A stretch of DNA of 64,000 nt from Aurantimonas sp965217685 (GTDB taxonomy: Bacteria > Pseudomonadota > Alphaproteobacteria > Rhizobiales > Rhizobiaceae). Location of the stretch: positions 2,108,001-2,172,000 of the forward strand of contig CBDCIZ010000003.1 of NCBI GenBank assembly GCA_965217685.1, written 5' to 3'. The notes under the pieces are model-generated. The model was not told the origin of the DNA and made no database searches. It was given only the letters and a program-made list of their open reading frames with translations. A program made the translations under genes and the position numbers. Shown piece after piece: positions 35,495-44,527 of this stretch (positions are counted from its first letter, which is position 1; each line of letters opens with the position of its first letter).

Positions 35495-35595
35495 AGAGGC
35501 ATATGCATCCGGGAGGATGAGAAAAAGGAACGGCGTGAACAAGTCCGCAAGCCATATGGCGAGAGAGGACCTCACGGAACAGGGGGCAGATTCAA

Positions 35596-36744
35596 ATGAC
35601 CGGCAGATCAACCAGGGGGGCGACACTGGCGCTGAGCCTCATTGCTGCGACATCGATGCTTGCCAGCACGGCGGCGATGGCTCAGGACGTCACCATTCGG
35701 GCGAGTTCTTGGCATCCCCCGAAGCATCCAGGGGTTGCACAGGGCTACGAGCCTTTCATGAAATACGTGAAAAAGCACTCCGACGGCACGATGGATTTCA
35801 AGTTCTGGTCGGGCGGCGCGCTGCTGGGCGCCACCGATACGCTGCCGGGTGTTGAAAACGGAATTGCCGACATCGGCGTTCTCGCTCTGACATACTTTCC
35901 AGCCGAGTTTCCACATGCACAGCTGATTTCCGACATGGCCATGATGTCGAACGATGCTGCGGCAATTACGGGTGCGGTGACCGAACTCGTTGTTCTGCAT
36001 TGCGCACCATGCCTCAAGGATTTCACCGATAAGGGCATCATCTTCACCTCGACCTACTCGACCACGCCATACGAGTTGATTTCCAAGGACCCGATCACGT
36101 CGGTCGAAGACTTGCGGGGCAAAAAGTTCCGATCGGGCGGCCCCCTATGGGATCGCTGGGTGCAAGACGTGGGAGGCACCGCGATCAATGTGCCTGCCTC
36201 CGAAATGTTCGAGTCCCTGGATCGGGGAGGCGTCGACGTGGTCATCTTTTCGCCGTCCGCGCTGCAATCGTTCAGCCTCTGGGATGTCGCCAAGAACACG
36301 CTCGAATTGCCGCTGGGCACTTATGCGGCTATGTCGACCTTCACGATAAATCAGGCCTTCTGGCGCGGTCTGACTGAAGATCAGCGTCACGTAATCCTTG
36401 ATGGTGTTGCCGTCGGCACGATGGGCGTGACCTACGGCTACATGGCGCAGGATCAGCAGGCCGTGGACCAAGCCGCCGAGCATGGCGTCACGCTCTCTGA
36501 GCCAAGTGCCGATTTGATAGCACAACGCGACGCCTTCCGCGTCGCGGATCTTCAGAAACTCGCGGCGCGTGCCGAGAGCAATTACGGCATTACGAATGCC
36601 GCGGATATCATCAAGACATATACGGCTCTCGTTCAGAAATGGGAGGCGATATCGAAGGCGGCAGGCGGCGACCGGGAGAAAATGATTGCTGCGATGCGCA
36701 CCGAGATCTTCGACAAGGTCGACGTTTCCACCTTCGGCCTGTGA
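35596..36744 (+). CDS. dctP: TRAP transporter substrate-binding protein (DctP family)
   Basis: A 382-residue exported protein; signal peptide residues 1-29 with cleavage after AAMA. The DctP fold is recognisable from IRASSWHPPKHPGVAQGYEPFMKYV, the glycine-rich FWSGGALLG, and the arginine-bearing DLRGKKFRSGGPLWDRWVQDVGGTAINVPASEMFESLDRGGVD, where Arg binds the substrate carboxylate. It captures an organic acid in the periplasm. Unlike many DctP proteins it has a C-x-x-C-like pair (HCAPCL) near residue 136. Followed by dctQ and dctM; the TRAP system supplies the pathway encoded upstream. Confidence 0.9.
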   Translation: MTGRSTRGATLALSLIAATSMLASTAAMAQDVTIRASSWHPPKHPGVAQGYEPFMKYVKKHSDGTMDFKFWSGGALLGATDTLPGVENGIADIGVLALTYFPAEFPHAQLISDMAMMSNDAAAITGAVTELVVLHCAPCLKDFTDKGIIFTSTYSTTPYELISKDPITSVEDLRGKKFRSGGPLWDRWVQDVGGTAINVPASEMFESLDRGGVDVVIFSPSALQSFSLWDVAKNTLELPLGTYAAMSTFTINQAFWRGLTEDQRHVILDGVAVGTMGVTYGYMAQDQQAVDQAAEHGVTLSEPSADLIAQRDAFRVADLQKLAARAESNYGITNAADIIKTYTALVQKWEAISKAAGGDREKMIAAMRTEIFDKVDVSTFGL

Positions 36745-36802
36745 TCGGGCTCTAAAGGCTGCGACGAGTGCGGGCGTCTTTTCGATCAGGGACGGAAAGA
36801 TC

Positions 36803-37333
36803 ATGTCGAACCTGATTGATCGAGTTCTTGGCGCCTGCATCTCGGTTTGCACGCTTATCGGAGGCGGAGCTATCGTCGTGATGATGATCCATATCTGCGC
36901 CGATGTCGTTCTGAAATATACGATTGGTGCTCCGGTCCCGGCCACACTTGAGATGGTCTCTTATTATTACATGTCCGCCGCCGTATTTCTGCCATTTGCA
37001 GCATTGGAGCGAGACGGAAACCTTGTGTTTGTCGAAATAATTTACGATCGTATCGGAGCAGACGCACAAACAATATTTCATCTTCTCGCATTGGTTTTTA
37101 GTGTCGCTTATTGTGGCGTTCTTGCTTATGCGGCGTGGAATCCTGCGGTTCGCGCCTTCGCAGCGGGCAGTTATGCCGGAACACTTACACAAATCCCGAT
37201 CTGGCCGACCCGCTTTTTACCTATCGTCGGATTCAGCCTACTCGCTGTCGTAATGCTTGCCAAGATCTTTGTTATTCTCACCGGAGGAACGATCGTTTCC
37301 GGAAGCGGTGACGTCGAACGGGATCTGTCGTGA
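36803..37333 (+). CDS. dctQ: TRAP transporter small permease (DctQ family)
   Basis: A 176-residue protein with four hydrophobic helices (for example SVCTLIGGGAIVVMMIHICADVVLKY and LPIVGFSLLAVVMLAKIFVIL). The start at 36803 follows GGACGGAAAG. DctQ pairs with DctM to carry the acid across the inner membrane coupled to Na+ or H+. The coding sequence is visibly richer in A/T than the core genes at the window start. The stop overlaps the dctM start (TGATG). Confidence 0.87.
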   Translation: MSNLIDRVLGACISVCTLIGGGAIVVMMIHICADVVLKYTIGAPVPATLEMVSYYYMSAAVFLPFAALERDGNLVFVEIIYDRIGADAQTIFHLLALVFSVAYCGVLAYAAWNPAVRAFAAGSYAGTLTQIPIWPTRFLPIVGFSLLAVVMLAKIFVILTGGTIVSGSGDVERDLS

Positions 37334-38640
37334 TGGACGGAGTCGCCCTAGGGTTCAGCGGCCTGGCAGTTGCGGTCGTTCTGATGGCGATCAGGCTGCC
37401 GATCGGAGTTGCTTTGGGCGGTGTCGCGTTGCTCGGCATATGGGTATTCGCCGGATCGCGAGCCGCCATCGGCATGATTGCTCAAGTTCCCTATGATTTT
37501 ACTGCACACTGGACCCTCAGCTCGATTCCAATGTTCTTGCTCATGGGATATATTGCATACTACGCACGGATTACCGAAAGCATATTTCGTGCTGCGCAGA
37601 TCCTGATGGGCCGTTTGCCGGGCGGGGTTGGCGTGGCGTCGATTGCAGGAGCCGCCGGCTTTTCGGCGGTGACCGGATCCAGCCTCGCGGCAGCGGCGGC
37701 GATGGGGCGCATCGCGATTCCCGAAATGGAGCGTCTTGGGTACCGAACCGGTTTTGCTGCGGCAATCGTAGCAGCGGCGGGAACTATCGGGTCGATGATC
37801 CCGCCAAGCATTTTCATGATCGTTTATGGAGTCTTCGCGGAGGTTTCAGTTGGCAAGCTCTTCGTAGCGGGAGTCGTGCCCGGCGTCCTCACAGCTCTCT
37901 TCTATGCAGGTGTTGTCGTTGTCCGAGTCATCGTCACACCGGATCTCGCACCGACTCGGACGGAACCGGCGCGCCGAAAGGAGGTCATCTCGGCGCTGCT
38001 GGGGTCGTGGTCCTTTGGTCTTCTCGTCATCGGGGTGTTCGGGGGGCTCTTCTCGGGACTCTTCACGCCGACCGAAGCCGGGGCAGTTGGAGCCATGCTG
38101 GCGACGCTCATTGCGATCGGAAAACGTGCAATGACACTCGCCGTATTTAGGAAAGCCGTTTTTGAGACACTGCGGAGTACGTGCTCAATATTCTTTATCG
38201 CAATCGGGGCGGCACTTCTAACCCGATTTTTGGCCTTTACCGGCGTACCGAATTTTCTGTCCAATATAATAACAGACCTGGATCTCGAATTGACGACGCT
38301 GATCTTGGCCATCGCACTGCTTTATATCTTCCTCGGCATGTTCCTCGATCCGCTCGGATGCATGCTGCTGACGCTTCCCATCGTCTTGCCGATCCTCGAT
38401 GCGGCGCACGCCGATTTGATTTGGTTCGGCATTCTACTGGTCAAGTTTCTCGAGATTGGATTAATCACGCCTCCCGTCGGGCTAAATGTTTTCATCATAA
38501 AAGGGGTGGTCGGTGATCGTGTTTCGATCGGATCGATCTTCGCCAACGTGTCATGGTTCATCGTGGCGGATATCGTTCTGATGGTCCTGCTCATCGCATT
38601 TCCGGCGATCGCCCTTTTCCTCCCGCAATTCATCGAATAA
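37333..38640 (+). CDS. dctM: TRAP transporter large permease (DctM family)
   Basis: A 435-residue protein from the ATG at 37333 (a GTG at 37330 is equally in frame). It has about 12 hydrophobic segments and the family patterns LMGYIAYYARITESIFRAAQ, AAGFSAVTGSSLAAAAAMGRIAIPEMERLGY, and GTIGSMIPPSIFMIVYGVFAEVSVGKLFVAG. The C-terminal PVGLNVFIIKGVVGD is also typical. Together with DctP and DctQ it makes a complete high-affinity secondary importer. Followed 17 bases later by the RraA-type gene. Confidence 0.9.
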   Translation: MDGVALGFSGLAVAVVLMAIRLPIGVALGGVALLGIWVFAGSRAAIGMIAQVPYDFTAHWTLSSIPMFLLMGYIAYYARITESIFRAAQILMGRLPGGVGVASIAGAAGFSAVTGSSLAAAAAMGRIAIPEMERLGYRTGFAAAIVAAAGTIGSMIPPSIFMIVYGVFAEVSVGKLFVAGVVPGVLTALFYAGVVVVRVIVTPDLAPTRTEPARRKEVISALLGSWSFGLLVIGVFGGLFSGLFTPTEAGAVGAMLATLIAIGKRAMTLAVFRKAVFETLRSTCSIFFIAIGAALLTRFLAFTGVPNFLSNIITDLDLELTTLILAIALLYIFLGMFLDPLGCMLLTLPIVLPILDAAHADLIWFGILLVKFLEIGLITPPVGLNVFIIKGVVGDRVSIGSIFANVSWFIVADIVLMVLLIAFPAIALFLPQFIE

Positions 38641-38657
38641 CCCAGAGAGGACTGAGA

Positions 38658-39338
38658 ATGATGACGATCGATATTTGTCCCGATTTCGAACGCCCGTCCC
38701 CCGAGCTTATCGCGCGGTTCCGCAAGATCGCATCCAGCACCGTCGGCAATGTTCTCGATGATTTGGACATAGCCGGTATCATGACGGGCATGCGCCCTCT
38801 AGTTTTTGGATCGAAAATCGTCGGCCCAGCCTTCACCGCGCGTGAAATTTGCGGCGTCAAGGGCACCTTCAGCAGCGCCGAGTTCGGTCTTGGAGCGGTC
38901 ATCGATACAGCAGGGGCCGGAGACGTGATCTGCATCGACAATGGAGGAAATCTCGTCTCGACCTGGGGCGGGATCGCGTCAATGGCGGCGCTCCAGAACA
39001 ATGTGGAGGGTCTGGTCGTCGATGGCGGAGTCCGCGACGCGGATGAAATCGTGGAATTCGGCCTACCGGTTTTCAGTCGTCATGTTTTGCCGCTTTCGGG
39101 AAAGACTCGTGTAAAGGTCATTTCGATCAATGCCACGGTTAAGATCGACGACGTCATGGTGTCCGCGGGCGATATCATCGTCGGCGACAGCACAGGTATC
39201 GCCTGTGTTCCTGCTGACCACGCAGAGGAGATACTCGAACGGGCCGAGCAAATGGAGCGTGATGACCGGAAGGCGATCGAGGAGATCCGCAACGGAAGCT
39301 CGTTTACGGAGACGTTGGCTAAGTTTGCGAAGCTCTGA
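38658..39338 (+). CDS. RraA-family aldolase/decarboxylase (HMG aldolase-like)
   Basis: A 226-residue protein; start ATG at 38658 (another at 38661) after AGAGAGG. Motifs of the RraA-like aldolases are present: GNVLDDLDIAGIMTGMRPL, the metal/pyruvate site VEGLVVDGGVRDADEIVEFGLPVF (Arg-Asp pair), and the C-terminal GDIIVGDSTGIACVP. Family enzymes cleave 4-hydroxy-4-methyl-2-oxoglutarate or 4-carboxy-4-hydroxy-2-oxoadipate to pyruvate and a second acid, or decarboxylate oxaloacetate. As last gene of the TRAP operon it probably performs a late carbon-carbon cleavage. The other reading, a ribonuclease-E regulator, is unlikely because the catalytic Arg-Asp are kept. Confidence 0.85.
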   Translation: MMTIDICPDFERPSPELIARFRKIASSTVGNVLDDLDIAGIMTGMRPLVFGSKIVGPAFTAREICGVKGTFSSAEFGLGAVIDTAGAGDVICIDNGGNLVSTWGGIASMAALQNNVEGLVVDGGVRDADEIVEFGLPVFSRHVLPLSGKTRVKVISINATVKIDDVMVSAGDIIVGDSTGIACVPADHAEEILERAEQMERDDRKAIEEIRNGSSFTETLAKFAKL

Positions 39339-39559
39339 GCAATGGGAACAGAGGCCCGAGCGAAAACGTGAATGAGCCGTTGCCCGTGTTCCGGAGGAGG
39401 AGCAACAGATTGCGCCGCCTCATTCTACGGATACCATCATGGGAGGGCCCAATGGCCGATCCCGCAGAAAAGCGAAGACCCATGAAAGACGTTAAAATAC
39501 GGTGCAGTGAAAATCTCGGACCTTCTTGAAATTATAACAACGAATAGAGAAGAACACGA

Positions 39560-39572
39560 TGAGAATTTCTCA
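39560..39572. promoter_or_regulatory. palindrome TGAGAA-T-TTCTCA
   Basis: A perfect 6-bp inverted repeat around one base, 152 bases upstream of the alpha/beta hydrolase start and only 11 bases from a second palindrome. It is a candidate operator of unknown regulator; the LysR gene further downstream is one possibility. Confidence 0.4.
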
Positions 39573-39583
39573 GATTCCGCGGA

Positions 39584-39602
39584 TGTTCTCATTTCAAGAA
39601 CA
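39584..39602. promoter_or_regulatory. palindrome TGTTCT-N7-AGAACA
   Basis: A perfect 6-bp inverted repeat with a 7-base spacer (CATTTCA). It differs from the alphaproteobacterial LexA site, which is a direct GTTC repeat. Upstream of the alpha/beta hydrolase it is probably a dimer binding site. Confidence 0.45.
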
Positions 39603-39723
39603 CCGAGAATGGCGAACGCTGCGGTCTGATATGATGATCAGTTGCCCGGCTCTTTGGCTATTTTTTGCTTAATGTGCTTTTATGTTGTCATCTGGAAAAG
39701 GTTTCGGGCGAATGGGAGGAATT

Positions 39724-41703
39724 ATGTATAAGATAGGAAAATCGTACCTCTCGCTAATGGCGGGAACGGTCATGCTAACATGCGCATCGCATTCGGCAGA
39801 GGCCCATGTAACGAGTTTCGACATTCAATCGACCACGCTTTTATACGATGGTAAAGCGTTAGGAAAAGCGGGTTCTTACGAACGGGTCGATGCTATCGCT
39901 CACTTCGCGGTCGACCCGACCACCGAGCGCGCGAAAAAGGTCGTCGATATCGACAAAGCGCCGGTTAACGAAAAAGGCGAGGTCGAGTTCAGCACGGAAG
40001 TAACGATTCTTCGACCCTCGGAAATCGGCAAGACGTCATCGACGCTTCTCTACGACATTGCCAATCGTGGACGGAATCTTGCATTTCCGCTTCTCAATCT
40101 TTCGGCAAGCCCCAGCGGTGACTTCACCGTCGACGATCCCGGTGACGGTTTCCTCATGTCGCGTGGCTACACTATTGTTTGGAGTGGTTGGCAAACAGGG
40201 CTCGGCGACGATTTGATCGACATGAACCTTCCGGTTCTGAAGGATGTCACAGGCCCATCCCGCGAAGAGTTCGTCTTCGACGACAACGAGGCGAAAAGCA
40301 CCGCAACACTTAGCTATCCCGCTGCTGATCTCGATCCCTCCAAGGCCACGCTGACGGTCCGCGAGAAGGCCAGCAATCCGCGCAAGACTGTCGAGGGGCT
40401 GTCGTTTCGCTATGTCGATCCGTCCACGATCGAGATCACTCGTCCAAAGAGCATGGACGCCGGCGCCATCTACGAATTTATCTACCAGGCAAAAGATGCA
40501 TTGCCGTCCGGGCTGGCCTTCATCGGCACAGCCGATCTCGTCTCTTTTCTTCGTGGCAGTACGGGTCATAACGCCGAAGATCCAGTTGAGGGGATCGAAC
40601 ATACGATCGCGCTCGGGATCTCACAATCTGGGCGGTATTTGCGCGATTTCATCTATCAGGGTTTCAACGCCGACGAGACCGGCAAACAGGTTTTCGACGG
40701 CGCCATGCCGCATATCGCGGGATCGCGAAAAACGTTTACAAATTATCGCTTCGCCCAGCCGGGTCGGTTTTCGCGGGAGCATCAGGACCATGATTTCCCC
40801 GGCGATCAGTTCCCCTTCACCTATGTCGATACGATCGACCCCGTGAGCGGGAAAAAAGACAGCATCCTCGATGCCTGTTCGGCGACCGAAACCTGTCCGA
40901 AGGTGATCCAGAGCGATACCTCGATGGAGTTCTGGCAGGCGCGGGCCTCACTGTTGACGACCTCACTCGACGGCAAGCCGCTGGATATGCCGGAATCGGT
41001 CCGCCTGTTCTTTCTCGCCAGTGCCCCGCATTTCAACGCATGGGGCGCGGAACCCAAAGCGACCCCGACATGCGTCTATGACAACAATCCATTGAGCGTT
41101 GCGCCGACAATGCGTGCGCTGCTCGTCGGTATGGACGAGTGGGTCAGCGACGGAAAGGAACCTCCGGTGAGCGTCTATCCGAGCCTTGCTGATGATAATC
41201 TGGTCAAGCCCGAGGATCTTGTTCTGCCTAAGATCGACGGAGCTACGCCGGTACCGGTGATCAACCGCCTCGCGGCGATGGATTATTTGACGATGCCGCC
41301 GACCGCCGGGGATGAATATCCGGTCTTCGTACCGAAAGTGGACGAGGACGGCATCTCCCAAGGCGGCGTCGAGGAGCCGTATATCGCAGTGCCGACCGGC
41401 ACCTATTTCGGCTGGAACTTGCGCGATGAGGGCTATTCGCCAGGTGAACTGTGTGGTTTGACCGGCAGCTACATTTCCTTCCCTGAGAAAGCCACGGACA
41501 AAGACAGTCGCGAACCGCTCGAGACGCGTTACGAAAACGCTGAAGCATATAAGGCTGCAGTGATGTCCTCTGCCGAAAGTCTCGTCTCGCAGCGCCTGAT
41601 GCTTCCCGAGGACGTCGATTATGTCATCAAGGATGCGCGGTTTAAAAAAGCAGATAATGACGCCGGTTCCAGTCCCATCGAGTCTGAAACCGTTCCAGAG
41701 TAA
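39724..41703 (+). CDS. secreted alpha/beta hydrolase domain protein
   Basis: A 659-residue protein with a perfect GGGAGGAATT ribosome-binding site. Signal peptide residues 1-27 end in SAEA. The fold is an alpha/beta hydrolase (Abhydrolase_10-like): TLLYDIANRGRNLAFPLLN, GFLMSRGYTIVWSGWQ, and nucleophile elbow IALGISQSGRYLRDFIYQGFNADE with Ser in GxSxSG. The catalytic acid/His region is probably near PHFNAWGAEP. Such proteins occur in periplasmic esterase or ether-degrading contexts, but substrate is unknown. It stands between two transcription units and shares no operon partner. Confidence 0.75.
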   Translation: MYKIGKSYLSLMAGTVMLTCASHSAEAHVTSFDIQSTTLLYDGKALGKAGSYERVDAIAHFAVDPTTERAKKVVDIDKAPVNEKGEVEFSTEVTILRPSEIGKTSSTLLYDIANRGRNLAFPLLNLSASPSGDFTVDDPGDGFLMSRGYTIVWSGWQTGLGDDLIDMNLPVLKDVTGPSREEFVFDDNEAKSTATLSYPAADLDPSKATLTVREKASNPRKTVEGLSFRYVDPSTIEITRPKSMDAGAIYEFIYQAKDALPSGLAFIGTADLVSFLRGSTGHNAEDPVEGIEHTIALGISQSGRYLRDFIYQGFNADETGKQVFDGAMPHIAGSRKTFTNYRFAQPGRFSREHQDHDFPGDQFPFTYVDTIDPVSGKKDSILDACSATETCPKVIQSDTSMEFWQARASLLTTSLDGKPLDMPESVRLFFLASAPHFNAWGAEPKATPTCVYDNNPLSVAPTMRALLVGMDEWVSDGKEPPVSVYPSLADDNLVKPEDLVLPKIDGATPVPVINRLAAMDYLTMPPTAGDEYPVFVPKVDEDGISQGGVEEPYIAVPTGTYFGWNLRDEGYSPGELCGLTGSYISFPEKATDKDSREPLETRYENAEAYKAAVMSSAESLVSQRLMLPEDVDYVIKDARFKKADNDAGSSPIESETVPE

Positions 41704-41724
41704 GGTGACGGTCACCATTTCTGG

Positions 41725-42639
41725 CTAATCGCTGATAAGACCCGCCCATCCCGAGCGACCGCGGAACCGGCCGACCAGAAAATCGAGGAACAGTCGCACC
41801 TTGGCCGGCATCATCCTGGTGTCGAGGAACACAGCACTGATGTCGAGTGAGGCCGAAGGGAAGGGCAACAGGATGCGCTCAAGTCGTCCAGCCTCTATCT
41901 TGGGCTCCACGACGAAGTCCGGACAGAGTCCAATGCCCCCGCCGCCCTTGGCTAGAGACGCCACTGCCTGCGCACTGTTGACCGCAAAGACGCTGCGGAT
42001 CTGGGTACCCTGGAGGGTCCCATCCACAGTGAACGGCCACGCGGATCCGGATCGAAGATTTGGATCGTGCAAGCATCGATGAGTGCCAAGATCCGATGGC
42101 GATTGCGGACGCCCCGCCTTTTCGAGGTATTCCGTGGAAGCGAACGCCCAGAGTTGCGTCGTTGCCAAACGACGCGCGATTAGCCCCGAACTCCGCATGC
42201 TCCCGATGCGGATTGCCATGTCGAATCCATCGTCGGCCAAGTTGACGAAGCGATCGTTAAGCCGCAGGTCGACCGTTAGGTCGGGATGTTCAGCCTGAAA
42301 CTTCTGGAGAAGTCCAGCGCCGTAAATCTCTCCGAACGCAATGGGCGCCGTGACGCGCAACGTGCCCCGTGCGTGTCCGATTTCTTTGCTGATATCATTT
42401 TCTAGATCATCGAGTTGGCGAAGAAGTGCCACGCACCGAGTATAATAGCGCTCTCCTGCATCCGTCAGTCCGAGAGCCCGTGTTGTGCGGTGAAGCAATC
42501 GCACTCCAAGAACGCGCTCCAGTGCGGCTACGTATTTGCTAACGAGCTTGTTGGTATAGCCGAGCCGCTCGGCCGCTGCGGTGAAAGAGCCAGCTTCCAC
42601 CGCAGCGACGAAAGTCCGCATTCTATCGATTTTATCCAT
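41725..42639 (-). CDS. LysR-type transcriptional regulator
   Basis: A 304-residue protein from the ATG at 42639 (MDKIDRMRTFVAAVEAGSFTAAAERLGYTNKLVSKYVAALE). The frame is open for another 54 codons upstream without conserved sequence. The C-terminal effector domain reads TLRVTAPIAFGEIYGAGLLQKFQAEHPDLTVDL and FDMAIRIGSMRSSGLIARRL, the CrgA-like branch. It is divergent from the exported isochorismatase gene across 144 bases and probably regulates it. The divergent partner has lost its 3' end through an IS, so the regulator may now be orphaned. Confidence 0.88.
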   Translation of the reverse strand: MDKIDRMRTFVAAVEAGSFTAAAERLGYTNKLVSKYVAALERVLGVRLLHRTTRALGLTDAGERYYTRCVALLRQLDDLENDISKEIGHARGTLRVTAPIAFGEIYGAGLLQKFQAEHPDLTVDLRLNDRFVNLADDGFDMAIRIGSMRSSGLIARRLATTQLWAFASTEYLEKAGRPQSPSDLGTHRCLHDPNLRSGSAWPFTVDGTLQGTQIRSVFAVNSAQAVASLAKGGGGIGLCPDFVVEPKIEAGRLERILLPFPSASLDISAVFLDTRMMPAKVRLFLDFLVGRFRGRSGWAGLISD

Positions 42640-42783
42640 TTTTCCCCATTTCGGCGAAAGTAATTCGCCAAGAGTGCCATTTATCGAACCCAATGAACGG
42701 CGCATATCCTCGTCACTGGACAGGGTGGCTCCGCGCCGCCCCCGAAAGTCATCGGCTCTGGCCGCAACATAGAGGACACTCGC

Positions 42784-43326
42784 ATGTTCAGTCGTTTTCA
42801 TCTTGTTTCTCCCATCGTCGCACTGCTTGCGACGGCCGCGACGGCGCAGGATCTTCCTGCTGACATCGTCAGCCCGATAACCGACAGCTACTTGGCAAAC
42901 TCAAAAAGTGTCGCCGACGCTGAAGCCGCGGGCGACTTGCCCTACGATCCGCCGACGCCCAAGAACTCGATCATGCTCTTCATCGATCACCAGATCGGCT
43001 TGATGGCCGGCATTCGCGATTTCACCTCGCTGTCGGAATACAAAAACAATGTCGTAGGGCTAGCCAAAACGGCGAAGGCGCTTGACATCCCGGTGCTCCT
43101 GACGACGTCAAACGCGCAGTGGCAGAATGGCGAAATGCTGCCGGAGCTGAAGGAAATCTTCTCCGACCAGCCCATCATCCGACGGACCGGTATCATCAAC
43201 GCTTATGCCGACCCGACTTTCCGTCACGCTCTGCTCGAGTTGATGAAGAAGACCGGCAGAACCCATATCATCGTCTCAGGTGTCACGCTGGGAACTTGTG
43301 TGACCTTCCCGGTCCTGGGACCCTGA
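42784..43326 (+). pseudogene. exported isochorismatase-family hydrolase, 3' end cut off by an IS
   Basis: The first 178 codons are isochorismatase-like: signal peptide residues 1-21, then IMLFIDHQIGLM with catalytic Asp68, and IIVSGVTLGTCVTFP with nucleophile Cys172. The end is lost: at 43318 the IS3 inverted repeat begins and supplies two codons and the stop. Full-length relatives continue for about 40-60 residues, and no such sequence is found beyond the IS right end, so DNA was deleted along with the insertion. Catalytic Asp and Cys remain, but the fold is probably incomplete. Family hydrolyses isochorismate-like or amide substrates. Confidence 0.8.
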
Positions 43327-43369
43327 CCCTTCGAACTGGTCCAGATTGACTGCGAATTTTCGGGCACAA
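43318..43369 (+). repeat. left 52-bp inverted repeat of the IS3-family element
   Basis: Matches the reverse complement of 44528-44579 at 50 of 52 positions. It begins GGACCCTGACCCTTCGAAC and ends in CGGGCACAA. Confidence 0.9.
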
Positions 43370-43395
43370 TCCTTTCAACCAAGGAGTGCTTAGAA

Positions 43396-43662
43396 ATGCC
43401 GAAGGAACGATTTTCAGAAGAGCAGATTGCGTTTGCGCTGAGACAGGCCGATGCCGGGACGACGGTCGGCGAGATTTGCCGCAAGATGGGCGTGGCTGAG
43501 GCGACGTTTTATCGCTGGAAGAAGGTCTATGCCGGGATGGGCGTGTCCGAGATCCGTCGTCTGAAACAGCTTGAGGACGAGAATGGGAAGCTCAAACGTC
43601 TGGTCGCCGATCTGACGCTCGACAAATCGATGCTTCAGGATGCCCTGCGAAAAAAGTGGTGA
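43396..43662 (+). CDS. IS3-family transposase OrfA
   Basis: An 88-residue protein with a helix-turn-helix (ALRQADAGTTVGEICRKMGVAEATFYRWKK) and a leucine-zipper-like coiled coil (IRRLKQLEDENGKLKRLVADLTLDKSML). It binds the inverted repeats. It ends with the slippery heptamer at 43650-43656, through which ribosomes reach OrfB in the -1 frame to make the fused transposase. Confidence 0.92.
   Translation: MPKERFSEEQIAFALRQADAGTTVGEICRKMGVAEATFYRWKKVYAGMGVSEIRRLKQLEDENGKLKRLVADLTLDKSMLQDALRKKW
43650..43656 (+). other. programmed -1 frameshift site A_AAA_AAG between orfA and orfB
   Basis: The heptamer AAAAAAG is in the correct phase (codons AAA, AAG in the orfA frame, followed by TGG and the TGA stop). 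It is the canonical slip sequence of IS3 elements and yields the OrfAB transposase. Confidence 0.85.
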
Positions 43663-44498
43663 GGCCCGTCCAGCGACGCGAGCTCGTCCGGCATTACCAG
43701 GAGGCTTTTATGCTTTCGGAACGCCGGGCGTTGCAAGCGATGGGCTTTGGACGGGCCTCACATCGATACCAGGCGCGACGCGATCCGGCGACGGCGCTTC
43801 GAATGCGGCTGAAGGAACTGGCCAAAAGCCGGGTTCGCTTCGGCTATCGGCGCCTTCATGTTCTCCTGAAGCGGGAGGGCTGGGAAGACAACCATAAGCG
43901 CGTCTACCGGCTTTACAGCGAGGAAGGTTTGTCGATCCGCACACGCGCTCCGAAGCGGCGCCGGGCATGTCGTTATCGCTCGGGGCGTTCAAAGGCAGAT
44001 GCCATGAACGATGTCTGGGCGATGGACTTCGTCTCCGACCGGCTTTTTGACGATCGGCCATTCCGTATTCTGACGATCGTGGACTGCCATACGAGAGAGG
44101 CTCTCGCGACATCCGCGAGGACTCACTTCAGGTCCTATCAGGTCGTCGAAAAGCTGGATCGGATCGTGCGGATCCGAGGCAAGCCGCATAGCATTCGAGT
44201 TGACAACGGCCCCGAATTTGCCGGGCGGATGCTTGACCAATGGGCCTATCTGAACAAGGTCGAACTGGATTTCTCGCGGCCCGGAACGCCCGGTGACAAC
44301 GCGTATGTCGAGGCATTCAACGGCCGTCTTCGTCAGGAATGCCTCAACGCCTCGTGGTTCTTGTCGATGGCCGATGCCCGCCACCGGATCGAAGAATGGA
44401 GAATTGACTACAACGAAGACCGGCCGCATTCCGCAATCGCCAACTTGACGCCGAGCGCCTTTGCCGCCTTACTCAAACCAGCCCGAAAAATCGCATGA
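43656..44498 (+). CDS. IS3-family transposase OrfB (DDE integrase core)
   Basis: A 280-residue protein in the -1 frame relative to orfA, with a GTG at 43656. It has the HTH_21-like N-terminus and an rve integrase core: first Asp in NDVWAMDFVSDRLFD, second Asp in SIRVDNGPEFAGRM, Glu in YVEAFNGRLRQECLNAS. Motifs are intact, so this copy could be active. It is expressed mainly as OrfAB through frameshifting. Confidence 0.93.
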   Translation: MVRPVQRRELVRHYQEAFMLSERRALQAMGFGRASHRYQARRDPATALRMRLKELAKSRVRFGYRRLHVLLKREGWEDNHKRVYRLYSEEGLSIRTRAPKRRRACRYRSGRSKADAMNDVWAMDFVSDRLFDDRPFRILTIVDCHTREALATSARTHFRSYQVVEKLDRIVRIRGKPHSIRVDNGPEFAGRMLDQWAYLNKVELDFSRPGTPGDNAYVEAFNGRLRQECLNASWFLSMADARHRIEEWRIDYNEDRPHSAIANLTPSAFAALLKPARKIA

Positions 44499-44527
44499 CA
44501 TCTGGACCAGAGATAGGGGCAAGTCCC

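Larger units (their letters stand above)
39339..39723. other. gap with operator-like palindromes but no gene
   Basis: A 385-base stretch before the secreted hydrolase gene. A ribosome-binding-site-like GGGAGGG precedes an ATG at 39451 but its frame stops after about 25 residues (MADPAEKRRP at the start), perhaps the beginning of a lost gene. Two perfect palindromes at 39560-39572 and 39584-39602 are the only clear structure. Confidence 0.5.
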
